From DASVTR01 sp036387475 (GTDB taxonomy: Bacteria > Acidobacteriota > Blastocatellia > Pyrinomonadales > Pyrinomonadaceae): a stretch of DNA of 64,000 nt. The notes beneath the pieces are model-generated. The model made no database searches. It saw only the letters and a program-made list of their open reading frames with translations, and was not told the DNA's origin. Of this stretch, positions 50,403 through 59,888 are shown piece by piece. The position numbers were made by a program, and so were the translations under genes. Each line of letters starts with the position of its first letter. Within the stretch, counting starts at the first letter, position 1. The stretch lies in assembly GCA_036387475.1 (NCBI GenBank), contig DASVTR010000012.1, positions 338,823-402,822 on the forward strand, in the 5' to 3' direction.

Positions 50403-51000
50403 GGTATTCCTCCAAAAACTCGCCGATCTCCTTGCGCAGCCTCGTGCGTGCGCGGTGCAAAACGACCCCGACGACCATCTGCGAAGTATTCAACATTTCC
50501 GCTATCTCGCGGTTTCCATATCCCTCGAAGTAACGCAGGACGAACATCTCGGAGGCGGTCGCGCCCAGGCGTGCGACCGCTTGCTGAACAAGACGGCGCA
50601 ACTCGCGGTCTTCGTGCTGTGCGGCTGGACTAAGGTTTGGATTCGTCTTTAGTTCAGCTTCCACATCATCGAGTGACACAGGCTTGGCATTGCTTCGACC
50701 GCGAACGAGGTCAAGCGAGGCGTTAATGGCGGCCCGGTGCAGGTAAGCGCCGGGACTAGGCGACAGGTCTAAACCGCCCTCGCGCCGTGCGAGGCGCAGA
50801 AAGACCGTCTGCAACACGTCTTCCGCATCAGAGGCAGAGCCGGTGACGCGGTAAGCCGTGCGGAAAATCTGGTCGTAATGCTCCCGGAAAAGGCTTTCGA
50901 GCATTCCGGGCGGTGGATCGGGTACGGGCTGCAAATGCGTAGCTGTGGCTGGCACGGCTTCCTCCTTCAAGTTGTCTCCATTGGTAGAAACGTCGTCCAT
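50392..51000 (-). CDS. ECF-type RNA polymerase sigma factor
   Basis: The 202-residue product has sigma region 2 (HYDQIFRTAYRVTGSASDAEDVLQ with the DAED core-binding core) and region 4 (MFVLRYFEGYGNREIAEML and a recognition helix TSQMVVGVVLHRARTRL). The N-terminal 30 residues are a Pro-rich extra piece. It is likely held by the anti-sigma protein encoded just downstream and overlapping by 11 bases. Its promoter targets are unknown; autoregulation is usual. Confidence 0.9.
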   Translation of the reverse strand: MDDVSTNGDNLKEEAVPATATHLQPVPDPPPGMLESLFREHYDQIFRTAYRVTGSASDAEDVLQTVFLRLARREGGLDLSPSPGAYLHRAAINASLDLVRGRSNAKPVSLDDVEAELKTNPNLSPAAQHEDRELRRLVQQAVARLGATASEMFVLRYFEGYGNREIAEMLNTSQMVVGVVLHRARTRLRKEIGEFLEEYHEA

Positions 51001-51124
51001 AGAGATTTATTAACACTCTTTCGGGGAAAAGCCTGAATTCCCTGAGCCGCCAGACAATATCACTAACCGGGCGCGGCTGGGGAGTCTAAATAATGAATGA
51101 CAGGGCGGGCGTGAGAGGGGTGGC

Positions 51125-51745
51125 TTACAAGTCTAAAAAGTTCTCGATAATGCGCTGGCCGTGCGGGTGCTCTTCGTCAAAAAGCTCCGGGTGAAACTGG
51201 ACGCTGAAGAGAGGACGCGAGGTGTGCTGCATGGCTTGAATCTGGCAGGTGCGGCTTAAGGCTGTGCGTTTGAAGTCGTCGGGCAATGCTTTGACTTCTT
51301 CGTAATGCGAATGCCAGACGCTTAAACGTCGCGGGAGATTGGCAAAGATTCCCTCGCCGTCTGTTTCGACATCGTCGAAGCCGCGCTCCTTGACGCAGCC
51401 TTCGTAGCCCTCGCCCGGCGCAACGCGCTTCATTATATCAACCGTCGAGCCATAGCAGAGTGCTATCTGTTGATGACCGCCGCAGATGCCGAGCAGGGGT
51501 TGGCGCGCGTGTCGAATCACGTCGAAGACGCCGCCAAGCGAAGCGGGCGTGTAGGTGTTCCAGGGGTGGCTCTGCCCGCTCAGGATGATGTGTGACGGAT
51601 TAAGCTCACGGATGCGCTCAAGCGAAACGCGAGGGTAATGCTCGACGACGATTTGCTCTTGCGGGCGCAAGCGTTCGAGCGCGTCTTTAATCTCGACGGG
51701 GCTTACGCCCTCGCCGTCAATTGTATTGTCAACGAGGTAAATCAT
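51125..51745 (-). CDS. Class I glutamine amidotransferase-like protein
   Basis: The 206-residue product has the GATase1 nucleophile elbow GICGGHQQ with Cys88, and the His-Glu pair in VQFHPELFDE near the end, so the triad is whole. Such domains release ammonia from Gln for a partner synthase. No partner domain or synthase gene is adjacent, so it may act with a distant subunit or on gamma-glutamyl compounds. It lies two bases after the PQQ-repeat gene. Confidence 0.82.
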   Translation of the reverse strand: MIYLVDNTIDGEGVSPVEIKDALERLRPQEQIVVEHYPRVSLERIRELNPSHIILSGQSHPWNTYTPASLGGVFDVIRHARQPLLGICGGHQQIALCYGSTVDIMKRVAPGEGYEGCVKERGFDDVETDGEGIFANLPRRLSVWHSHYEEVKALPDDFKRTALSRTCQIQAMQHTSRPLFSVQFHPELFDEEHPHGQRIIENFLDL

Positions 51746-51747
51746 TT

Positions 51748-53022
51748 TTAAGCATCGGGCGCGCCGATACAGAAAAGCTTGGCAGCTGTTCCGGCGACGC
51801 CGACGTAGATGCGACCGCCCAGGATGGCAGGCGTGGCGTTGAAGTTTTCGCCGAGTTTCAAATCCTGTATCAGCGTTCCATCTTCAGCCGAAAGCAAATA
51901 GAGCCAGCCGACTTTGTCGCCGAAGACGACGCGGCCATCAACCACGGGGGCGGTCGCCATAATCTGCCCGCGCGTTTTGTACTTCCAGATAAGCTCGCCC
52001 GTCTCAGCCTTCAAGCAGTACATGTGCTTGTCATAAGAGCCGATGTAGATGCGCCCGTTTACGTGTACGGGGCTGGCCCAGATGCCGCCGCCGGTTTTAA
52101 ACTTCCAGACAAGCTCGCCGTTTGATTGTTTATAACAACTGACGTTGCCGTCTTCAGCCGCCGTGATGACGAGGCCGTTCGCCACGGCTGGCGTCGAATC
52201 GGAGTCGGCATTAATGCGCGACTTCCAGATAATCGCGCCGTCTGTGAGGTTGAGGCAGTAGAGGTCGCCCTGTTCCGTGCCGACGTAAATGCGCCCGTCC
52301 TGCACTGTAAAGCTGGCTTCGATTGAGCCTAGCTGCTGCTTGTAAACGAGCGAGCCGTCCGACAGATTGAGGCAGTAAAAGTAGTTGTCTTCGCCGCCGA
52401 AATAGACGCGACCGTCAATCACCGCCGCCGATGAATCAACCTCGAAGCCGGTCTTGTATTTCCAGATGAGCGAGCCGTCGCGCGCGTTCAGACAATAAAC
52501 GTAGTGGTCAAGACCGCTGGCGATAATACGGTCGCCTGCAATCGTCGGCGTGGCTTTCTGGCTGTCTTCGGTTTTGAAACTCCAGATGAGCGAGCCGTCT
52601 TTCGTGCTCAGGCAATAGACGTAGCCATCGGCTGAGCCGAAGTAAGCGCGCTCGGTTGTGACGGAAGCCTGACCGGGCCAACCCGCGCCGCCCCACGCCG
52701 CCTGATGCAGCGGCCCGCTCGTCGCTTTGGTCTGAAACTCCCAGATGATTTGAAGCGGGCGTGTGGGCCAAGGCCCTGTGCCGTAAAAGTTGCGCGCCGG
52801 ATTGCCGAGCCAGGCCGGAACGCTGGCCGTTGCCGTCACCGTCTTGGCTTCGCTAAGCGAGCTTTCCTTTGTCTCCGTGCGCGGCACGCTGACGGCCTGC
52901 CTGCATCCGCTCAACGCCAGCGCTGCCATTAGACAAAGCAACAATGCCGGGATAGCAGTTAAGCTGCGACGCGAAACCTGAGAGGCATCTTCAATGAGTT
53001 TATTAGAGTTGAAATTATTCAT
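51748..53022 (-). CDS. PQQ-type beta-propeller lipoprotein
   Basis: From the ATG at 53022 the product is 424 residues. A hydrophobic segment ends in a lipobox (LALSGC). The rest has about seven repeats of the PQQ/BamB-like type (YVYCLSTKDGSLIWSFKT, YFYCLNLSDGSLVYKQ and similar), which fold into a beta propeller. Such proteins are scaffolds in the periplasm or outer membrane; enzymatic use of PQQ is not shown. An upstream extension to 53100 would run through a repeat and is rejected. The amidotransferase follows two bases later. Confidence 0.87.
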   Translation of the reverse strand: MNNFNSNKLIEDASQVSRRSLTAIPALLLCLMAALALSGCRQAVSVPRTETKESSLSEAKTVTATASVPAWLGNPARNFYGTGPWPTRPLQIIWEFQTKATSGPLHQAAWGGAGWPGQASVTTERAYFGSADGYVYCLSTKDGSLIWSFKTEDSQKATPTIAGDRIIASGLDHYVYCLNARDGSLIWKYKTGFEVDSSAAVIDGRVYFGGEDNYFYCLNLSDGSLVYKQQLGSIEASFTVQDGRIYVGTEQGDLYCLNLTDGAIIWKSRINADSDSTPAVANGLVITAAEDGNVSCYKQSNGELVWKFKTGGGIWASPVHVNGRIYIGSYDKHMYCLKAETGELIWKYKTRGQIMATAPVVDGRVVFGDKVGWLYLLSAEDGTLIQDLKLGENFNATPAILGGRIYVGVAGTAAKLFCIGAPDA

Positions 53023-53046
53023 GGGGCAAACAATCTTAGAAACGAT

Positions 53047-53123
53047 GAAGGAGGAACGATGAACGATGAACTGAAAACCAGCTTGTCTTTCATTTCTCAT
53101 TCATCGTTCATCGTTCCTCCTTC
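53047..53123. repeat. 24-bp perfect hairpin of GGAACGATGAACGATG words
   Basis: The left arm (53047-53070) starts GAAGGAGGAACGATGAAC. The right arm (53100-53123) is its exact complement, with a 29-base loop. The right arm ends four bases before the dapF stop codon (53128-53130). It is the best paired element of its word class. Confidence 0.75.
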
Positions 53124-53127
53124 CTAC

Positions 53128-53982
53128 TTACTTTTCAGGCCATTCGCCGCTGTAAACGATGTCGGCGCGGCCCGTCATGACTACTTCTTCGTCACCTGCG
53201 CGCCACTCGACCTCGATGACGCCGCCGGGGGTGTGAACGCTGACGCGGCGTTCGGTTAATTCATTCAAAGCACTGGCGACCGCCGCCGCGCAAGAGCAAG
53301 TGCCGGACGAGAAGGTCTCGCCGACGCCGCGCTCCCAGAGACGCACTTCGATGTTGCTGCGATCCTGCACGCGCACGAAGACGACGTTCGTTCGTTCGGG
53401 AAATTGCGCGTGAGTTTCAAGTGCGCGGCCAATCCGTCGCCAGTCAAGCTCATCGAAATCGCGTACGAAGATGCAGCAGTTAGGATTGCCCATCGAAAGT
53501 GCCGTCACGCGCAAATTCTCGCCTGCAACCGTGAGCGGATAATCCCTGACGCTCTCGCGGGCTTCGTCTGTCAACATCGGAATCGACGCGCTCTCGAAGC
53601 GGGGTTGGCCCAACTCTGATTCAAACCAGTAGTGCCCGTCAGACAAGCGCTCGCGCAACGTATAACGCTTGACGCCCGTGCGCGTCTGCAAGCGCAATTC
53701 GTCTTTCGACCAGAGGCCGCGATAATAGAGATAAGCGACGGTGCAGCGCGTGCCGTTGCCCGATAGTCCGGCCTCGCTGCCGTCAGCGTTAAAGATACGC
53801 ACGCGGAAATCTGCGCCCGCGTCTTCCGCATGGCTGACGATGGTGATGCCGTCCGCGCCCGCGCCGTAGTGACGGTCGCAGACGCGCCGCGCAAACTCGT
53901 TCAAGGAACTGACACCGGCCAGGCGTTGTTCTTCAAAGACGATATAGTCGTTTCCGAAACCGTGAAATTTGATGAACTGCAT
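53128..53982 (-). CDS. dapF: Diaminopimelate epimerase
   Basis: The 284-residue product from the ATG at 53982 has both catalytic Cys: Cys80 in SGNGTRC and Cys229 in SSGTCSC, with MGNPNC and ERGVGET nearby. It interconverts LL- and meso-diaminopimelate for lysine and peptidoglycan synthesis. An earlier in-frame start (54081) only adds unrelated residues. Complete gene. Confidence 0.95.
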   Translation of the reverse strand: MQFIKFHGFGNDYIVFEEQRLAGVSSLNEFARRVCDRHYGAGADGITIVSHAEDAGADFRVRIFNADGSEAGLSGNGTRCTVAYLYYRGLWSKDELRLQTRTGVKRYTLRERLSDGHYWFESELGQPRFESASIPMLTDEARESVRDYPLTVAGENLRVTALSMGNPNCCIFVRDFDELDWRRIGRALETHAQFPERTNVVFVRVQDRSNIEVRLWERGVGETFSSGTCSCAAAVASALNELTERRVSVHTPGGVIEVEWRAGDEEVVMTGRADIVYSGEWPEK

Positions 53983-54261
53983 CGAGCGTGTAAATCGTTC
54001 GGAAGGTCTTTGCTGCCTGCCGGGGTAAAGCCCACTGCGGTTCGAGCCGGTGCGCGGATTGCGGGCGAGTAATTGTGCCACAACGGGCCTGGGATAACAA
54101 AGCGAGCCGGAGCTTCCCGTCAGCTATCCTTCCGCTTTTCGTCCCGCAGCCTGACGCAAGCCCCTGGTTGTTATAGCAATGCAAAGGCCGTTGTTGAGAC
54201 TACTCGTACGGGTTACACTGTTTTCCAGCGAGATGAATGACCATCTCGCACGCGTCGCACT

Positions 54262-55035
54262 ATGAGCCAAGAGAGAATTACGGCAGCAACATTCTGGGAA
54301 AATTTCCTGCGCGCGGTGGAGGTTCAGCCGCAGCAGGTGAAGATTATTCAGGGCATCTCCGGCATCGAGCACGCCGTTCTTGCAGCCGGAGTTGACCCGA
54401 CGCGCCGACGCCTCGTCGTCATCTCCGCCGAAGCGGACGCGCGCACGGCGGCTTTAATGCAGTCTGATTTACAGTCTGCGTTCAGAGGCGTGCAGGTGAT
54501 GCTGGCGCGCGGTGTGACTTCCGTCGGCGTCACAGACGCATCCGAGCATGACCGTCGAATGGGATTGTGCGCTGTTCCCTTCGAGGATTTTACGCCGGAC
54601 GAGCTTGAGTTGCTGAGCGCTGGAGAGGATGTCGAAGAAATCAAGGCAGTGCTGCGCCGTCAAAATATTTTGCAATACTTCTTTCCGCCGCCTGACCAAC
54701 TCGCGCTCGGCCTGATTGAACGCGGCCAGATAAATTCGATTCCGCAGTTGATAGACCTGCTTGTCAAGACGCCAGACCTCGGCCATCCCTTCGCCTCGAC
54801 AGAGATTATGCCGCCGCGTCAATCCTTCATGGAGATTATTGAAGAGCTACAGGCTCGCCAATTAGTATCTAGAGGCGCGAACGGCTTTGAGATTACAGAC
54901 GAGGGACGTGCGCTGCGCTCTCGCGTGAGAGAGAGGCCGCGCGAGGGACTCATCTCTAAAATTCTCAATCGTCTCTCGGCCAACCTGAATTTCAAATCGT
55001 CCTGGCTGCCGATTATGCGACTGCAACGCGAATAG
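54262..55035 (+). CDS. Hypothetical protein
   Basis: This 257-residue soluble protein has no recognised family. The first 140 residues alternate helices and strands (RRRLVVISAEADARTAALMQSDLQSAF, GVQVMLARGVTSVG). The middle is helical and the last 60 residues resemble a winged helix (MEIIEELQARQLVSRGANGFEITDEGRALRSRVRERP), so it may regulate transcription or act as an adaptor. It starts from an ATG without strong ribosome site and is followed by the peptide-binding lipoprotein gene 139 bases on. Confidence 0.6.
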   Translation: MSQERITAATFWENFLRAVEVQPQQVKIIQGISGIEHAVLAAGVDPTRRRLVVISAEADARTAALMQSDLQSAFRGVQVMLARGVTSVGVTDASEHDRRMGLCAVPFEDFTPDELELLSAGEDVEEIKAVLRRQNILQYFFPPPDQLALGLIERGQINSIPQLIDLLVKTPDLGHPFASTEIMPPRQSFMEIIEELQARQLVSRGANGFEITDEGRALRSRVRERPREGLISKILNRLSANLNFKSSWLPIMRLQRE

Positions 55036-55174
55036 TCCGGGAGAGCCGTTTAAGTGACTTGATGTTGCCGTAGTTCCCGCCGCCATGATAAAAGACTCGA
55101 TTGGGTGAGCAAGAGGGCTTTTCAACTTTGGCCCACGTTGATGCAGCCGAATCATTTCCGCCGCCGCCATACCT

Positions 55175-56764
55175 ATGAAAGTATCTAAAATTGCCCGATT
55201 CTTAATCGTTTTATTGCTGGCGGCGACGCTCCTGCCAAGTTGCAGGCAGCAACAACGGAGCGATGCCTTCGTCATGTTGCTGGCCGACAAGATAGAGGGC
55301 TTTGACCCCATTGGCGGCGCTAACGTCAGCGTCGGCACAGAGCGGATGCGGCAGTTGATATTTAATTCGCTCGTTCGCAAGAATGAAAAGTTTGACTACG
55401 TCGGCGAGTTGGCCGAACGCATCGAGACAGCGCCCGATGGCTTGTCCGTCACCTTCACACTGCACGACGGCGTGACGTTTCATGACGGCAGGCCGCTTAC
55501 TTCTGCCGACGCCAAGTACACGCTCGACACGCTACTGGCGTCAAAGTCCGGCAAGGCTTCCAGCTTCTACGAGGGCAGCGGCCCAGACCCGCAAAGTTAC
55601 ATCACTGGCGTCGAAGCGCCTGATGCGCGCACGCTAGTAGTACGCCTGCGCAAGCCCTGGCTGCAACTGATGGTCAATCTCGTTCCCATTGGCATCCTGC
55701 CCAAAGACGGTGCCGCTACGCAAAGAGAGCAGCCCGTCGGCTCTGGCCCTTATAAGTTCGTTAGCTACGATAAAGGCCAGCAGGTAGTTAGCCTGCAAGC
55801 GAATCAAAACTATTGGGAAGGCGCGCCGAACATTCCGGCTCTGCGCATCGTCGTCAAGCTGGATGCCAGCACGATTCAGGGCGAGCTACAGAGCGGCAGC
55901 GTTGATTGCGCGCCAAACATCACGAACCTGACGCCTGACGCTTTCGTCTCGCTCTCGCAGGCTCAAGACTTGAAGGTCGAGCAATTCCCCGGCGCGAATA
56001 TCGCTTATCTTGGATTCAACACGACCACTCCGCCGCTTAATAATGTCAGCGTTCGTCAGGCCATCGCTTACGGGATTGACCGCGAAAAGATTATCCGCGA
56101 ACTGCTGCTCGGACAGGCGCGGCTCGCGCACTCTATCTTGCCGGAAGAGTCCTGGGCCTACGTGCCCGGACAAAAATATAGTTACGACCCTGAGAAAGCG
56201 AAAAAGCTTTTGGACGAAGCGGGCTTTCGTGACCCGGACGGCGATGGCCCAAAGATGCGGTTTGCCGAGCCGATTGTTTTGAAGATGTCTTCGTCTGCCG
56301 CCTCGACGCGCCAGTACTCTGTCGTTATTCAGGATTATCTCAAGCAGATAGGCGTTCCTGTAGAGATTGAGACAATGGAAACCATCACGCTGACAGACCA
56401 GCAAATCAGGGGCATGTATCAGATGATAACGAGGATGTCTGTCGGCGGTAATCAAGACCCCATCTTCCTCAAAGACCTCTTCGCCACCTCCGGCATTCCG
56501 TCCGAAGGGCGCGCGGGCTTTAACCGCACGCGCTATAGCAATCCCGAACTCGACCCAATCCTTGAAGAAGCCATCAACACCGCCGACCGTCAAAAAGCGC
56601 AATCGCTTTACGCGCGCGCGCAGGAGATCGTCAGCCGCGACGTGCCGATGCTCCCCCTCTGGTATCCGAACGTGATGGTCGTGGCCCGCCGCAACGTCGG
56701 CAATATCAAAATGAAGGGCGACGGCGATTGGAGCTTCGCGCGCTTCCTGACGGTTGACAAGTAA
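55175..56764 (+). CDS. Family 5 substrate-binding lipoprotein of a peptide/nickel ABC transporter
   Basis: The 529-residue product has a lipoprotein signal (LLPSC lipobox at about residue 23) and the SBP_bac_5 fold: FTLHDGVTFHDGRPLTSADAKYTLD, VRQAIAYGIDREKII, and the C-terminal WYPNVMVVARRNVGN part. It binds oligopeptides or a similar ligand at the outer side of the inner membrane. The permease and ATPase genes are not adjacent, so it may serve a transporter elsewhere. Complete, with no frameshift seen. Confidence 0.9.
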   Translation: MKVSKIARFLIVLLLAATLLPSCRQQQRSDAFVMLLADKIEGFDPIGGANVSVGTERMRQLIFNSLVRKNEKFDYVGELAERIETAPDGLSVTFTLHDGVTFHDGRPLTSADAKYTLDTLLASKSGKASSFYEGSGPDPQSYITGVEAPDARTLVVRLRKPWLQLMVNLVPIGILPKDGAATQREQPVGSGPYKFVSYDKGQQVVSLQANQNYWEGAPNIPALRIVVKLDASTIQGELQSGSVDCAPNITNLTPDAFVSLSQAQDLKVEQFPGANIAYLGFNTTTPPLNNVSVRQAIAYGIDREKIIRELLLGQARLAHSILPEESWAYVPGQKYSYDPEKAKKLLDEAGFRDPDGDGPKMRFAEPIVLKMSSSAASTRQYSVVIQDYLKQIGVPVEIETMETITLTDQQIRGMYQMITRMSVGGNQDPIFLKDLFATSGIPSEGRAGFNRTRYSNPELDPILEEAINTADRQKAQSLYARAQEIVSRDVPMLPLWYPNVMVVARRNVGNIKMKGDGDWSFARFLTVDK

Positions 56765-56890
56765 GAGCCGTTGAAGCATCATCTAAGGCCGCCAGCGTTT
56801 AGCAAAACTGGCTCACAGTCGCCGTCACCCGTCAGGCTTAACCAACTTCAGCCGACTTCCGTTTTGATTGCGAAACCAATTTAAGGAATC

Positions 56891-58015
56891 ATGAAAGACA
56901 ATCGCTTTAGCTTTATCGCGCGCCTACTGTTTATCAGCGCGCTTGCCTTCACCGGCCTCAACTGCCAATCGGCGCGCCCCTCCACGACGAGCGATCAGAC
57001 GACCGCCGAAGTCGTCCAACTCAAGGAGACGAAAGTTACCTTCGTCGCCGTCGGCGACATGATGCTTTCACGCGGCGTCAACCGCGCGATTACGCGCGCG
57101 GGCGATCCCTTGTTGCCGTTCAGAAAATTGGACTCGCTCTTGAAAGAGAGCGACTTTAATTTCGGCAATCTGGAATCGCCGATTTCCGGCAACGACAATA
57201 TAATCGGGAAGGGGCTGGTCTTTAATGCTCACACACGCGACACGCTGGGGCTGAACGCTTACAATTTCAAGGTGCTCAATCTCGCCAACAATCATGCCCT
57301 CGATCAAAGGCTGGCTGGCTTGCAGAACACGCGCCGCTTTTTAGATGAGCGCGGTATCACTTATCTCGGCGTCGGCGATAACATGGAGCAGGCGTGGCAG
57401 CCGAAGTTCATCACCGTCAACGGCATGAACATAGGCTTTATTGGCGCTTCTTATGCTTCGGTCAACGATGGCGGCGTCGCACGCAACAACTACGTAGCGC
57501 GCATGGAAGATACAGCCTATTTGAGAAAGGCCATCGCTCAGATTCGCCCCCGTGTTGATTTTCTGGTCGTCACAATGCACGCCGGAGTCGAATACACACG
57601 ACGACCGGATAAGGGTCAGGTGAATTTCGCTCATGCGGCGATTGACGCCGGGGCAGACATGGTAATCGGAGCGCATCCGCATTGGGTGCAAATCAAGGAA
57701 GAGTATAAGGGCAAGTATATCTTTTATTCTCTCGGCAATTTTGTCTTCGATCAGGAATGGAGCAGGGATACTAAAGAGGGCTTGGCCTTAAAGATTACGC
57801 TGCGCAACACAGAAGGCGCTGCCGCTTCGTCCAGCCTCTCGCCGAATGGGGCGCTCAAGAAGCTTCAAACCCGCGCGCAGGTCGAGCAGATTGAGATGAT
57901 TCCTGTCGTCATTGAAAACTACAGCACTCCGCGAATGGCGACCGAACCGGAAGCCGAAGCCATCCTCAGGAAAATCGGCGAGCCGACGAGCGTGCTCAAG
58001 CCTCAGAAAAACTAA
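56891..58015 (+). CDS. CapA-family (PGA_cap) phosphoesterase-like lipoprotein
   Basis: The 374-residue product has a lipoprotein signal (TGLNC lipobox near residue 25). The PGA_cap domain follows, with VAVGDMMLSRGVN, NFGNLESPI, LNLANNHALD, the metal-binding MHAGVEY and the VIGAHPHWVQ site, all expected of a calcineurin-like fold. CapA proteins take part in poly-gamma-glutamate export, but the other cap genes are absent, so another phosphoesterase-like role is possible. A hairpin terminator follows. Confidence 0.87.
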   Translation: MKDNRFSFIARLLFISALAFTGLNCQSARPSTTSDQTTAEVVQLKETKVTFVAVGDMMLSRGVNRAITRAGDPLLPFRKLDSLLKESDFNFGNLESPISGNDNIIGKGLVFNAHTRDTLGLNAYNFKVLNLANNHALDQRLAGLQNTRRFLDERGITYLGVGDNMEQAWQPKFITVNGMNIGFIGASYASVNDGGVARNNYVARMEDTAYLRKAIAQIRPRVDFLVVTMHAGVEYTRRPDKGQVNFAHAAIDAGADMVIGAHPHWVQIKEEYKGKYIFYSLGNFVFDQEWSRDTKEGLALKITLRNTEGAAASSSLSPNGALKKLQTRAQVEQIEMIPVVIENYSTPRMATEPEAEAILRKIGEPTSVLKPQKN

Positions 58016-58047
58016 GAGCACTGAGCCAAATTCAAAGAATAAAATTT

Positions 58048-58079
58048 GTAGGGGCAGAGGCTCACTCCTCTGCCCCTAC
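58048..58079. terminator. 13-bp stem terminator between convergent genes
   Basis: GTAGGGGCAGAGG pairs with CCTCTGCCCCTAC around CTCACT. The flanks AGAATAA and TTATTCT extend the stem. It serves the CapA-like and PBP4-type genes. Confidence 0.8.
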
Positions 58080-58104
58080 ACTTATTCTAAACGCGCTCTC
58101 GTGC

Positions 58105-59820
58105 TCAAGAGCGTCCGGCAAAGGAAGCGAGTGCGACGGCGATAGCGTCTATGTGAACGCGGCGCTCGCTTGGCGCTTCCGGGTAATGATTGAGCAGAAT
58201 GGAAAAGACGAGGCGCTCGCCCGCCGCGCTTGTCACATAGCCGGAGAGCGTGGCGACAGTGTTGATAGTTCCCGTTTTAGCCCGCAGGTTTCCCGCCGCC
58301 GGAGTTCCCTTCAAACGATTCTTGAGCGTGCCGTCAACGCCCGCCACGGGCAGCGCTTCGCGGAAGGCGCTGCTGTAACGATGACGACTCATGTAAACGA
58401 GCAGGCGGACGGTCGCGTCCGTCGTAATCAAATTATGGCGCGACAGACCTGAGCCGTCGGCTACGACTATCTCTCGTGGGCCAATGCCCGCCCCGCGCAG
58501 GAAAGTTTTGACGACCTCGATGCCCGCATCGGCGCTCGTGACCTTCGGATCAACTTTGCCCGCGACGCGTCCCAATGTGCGCAGCAGCAACTCTGCGTAG
58601 AGATTCTGGCTTGGCTTCAGGCATTGCGCCGCGATGACGCTCAAGGGCTGCGATTGACGGCTGGCGATTTCGACGAGCGCAGAAGTTTGCAGCGAAACGT
58701 TGCCACGCGTTTGCGCGTCAACTGTTATTGACTGGCCCATGATTGTAACGCCGTGCTGCTCCAGCGATTTTCGCAGCATCTCCGTAAACAGAATTGCCGG
58801 GCGCGTGATAGCGTAACTTCCGACGTAGCCCTTATCAGTTGCCGTCGCATCGCTAAGCGGCACGCTGCCGCTGATGACCAGCACGTTTAAGCCTAAGGGG
58901 CGAACGACCGTCACGTCCCTTCTCGTCCCCCGCTGTCCAGTAGTCAGTTGATTGACTACTTTGACAACGGAAGTGACAGGCCCGGTCGTCACCGTCACCG
59001 GATCGCCGACGCTCGCGCCCGGTTTGACGAAGACATCGAGCGCGTTGTTGTTGACGGTCAGCGCGCTCACCTCCGCGCCGTCTGCCGACTGTAAATCGTC
59101 CCACTCCCAACCCCAACCGAGCGGCGGCCCCGTGAAATAACTTTCATCGCCGACCAGATTGCCTTCGACGCGCTTAACTCCACTCGCGACGATTCGCGCC
59201 GCAAGGTCGTCAATCGCTTTGTAGTAATCACCATTCTCGAAGCTCGCTGCGAAGGTCGGGTCGCCGCGCCCGTAAACTGTCAGGTCGCCGCGCACAGTGC
59301 CCGCCGCATCTGGACGAGCATTCGCGTAGACGGAAGTAGTGAAACGATAATCCGGCGAGAGACGGTCGAGCGCCGCCGCCACCGTGTAAAGCTTCATGTT
59401 CGACGCGGGCATCAGCAGCTTGTCTTCGTTCTCTTCGTACACCGTGCGCCCCGTATCGAGCGAGACGATTTTAACGGCCAACTGCGCGGGCGCTATCTCC
59501 GAGTTGCGCAGCACGTCACTAATGCGCGCGCGTAGTTCTTCGACGCTGCGTAGCGAGCCGCTGGCGCTTGCCGGAACAGTAGCAGCGCTCGAAGCCATCG
59601 GACTCGGCGTGACAATTGGGGGACGCGTGCTGGCCGGAGTCGGAGAAGGGGTCGGAGAAGGAGTCGGAGCACTGCTGGACGTTGACGGGTTAACTCTTCG
59701 CTCACGTTGCTGCCGCGTCTCCTGCGCGCTGATTGGAATAAACGCGCCGAGGCTAAAGGAGAGCAGCAGGAGGAGCGTGATAAACGGTCGTGCTTGTTGA
59801 TTTCTAATTTTCATCTTCAA
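58105..59820 (-). CDS. dacB: PBP4-type D-alanyl-D-alanine carboxypeptidase/endopeptidase
   Basis: The 571-residue product has a signal peptide, then a Pro/Ser/Thr-rich linker (PTPSPTPSPTPAS around residues 53-65). The three active motifs of class C (peptidase S13) penicillin-binding proteins follow: SxxK at Ser140-Lys143 (PASNMKLY), SxN-like SGLSRHN, and KTG (AKTGTINTV). It trims or cuts peptidoglycan in the periplasm. The linker is longer than normal. No damage seen. Confidence 0.92.
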   Translation of the reverse strand: MKMKIRNQQARPFITLLLLLSFSLGAFIPISAQETRQQRERRVNPSTSSSAPTPSPTPSPTPASTRPPIVTPSPMASSAATVPASASGSLRSVEELRARISDVLRNSEIAPAQLAVKIVSLDTGRTVYEENEDKLLMPASNMKLYTVAAALDRLSPDYRFTTSVYANARPDAAGTVRGDLTVYGRGDPTFAASFENGDYYKAIDDLAARIVASGVKRVEGNLVGDESYFTGPPLGWGWEWDDLQSADGAEVSALTVNNNALDVFVKPGASVGDPVTVTTGPVTSVVKVVNQLTTGQRGTRRDVTVVRPLGLNVLVISGSVPLSDATATDKGYVGSYAITRPAILFTEMLRKSLEQHGVTIMGQSITVDAQTRGNVSLQTSALVEIASRQSQPLSVIAAQCLKPSQNLYAELLLRTLGRVAGKVDPKVTSADAGIEVVKTFLRGAGIGPREIVVADGSGLSRHNLITTDATVRLLVYMSRHRYSSAFREALPVAGVDGTLKNRLKGTPAAGNLRAKTGTINTVATLSGYVTSAAGERLVFSILLNHYPEAPSERRVHIDAIAVALASFAGRS

Positions 59821-59888
59821 TGGAAGCCGCGCTTGATTTCAGGGAGAGAGATAGTATGGCCCAGAAGCAGGAACGAACGCTAGCAGAG

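Noticed and set aside
53023..53100. N-terminal extension of the beta-propeller lipoprotein
   Set aside because: The added residues are only the translated word repeat; the lipoprotein signal starts properly from 53022.
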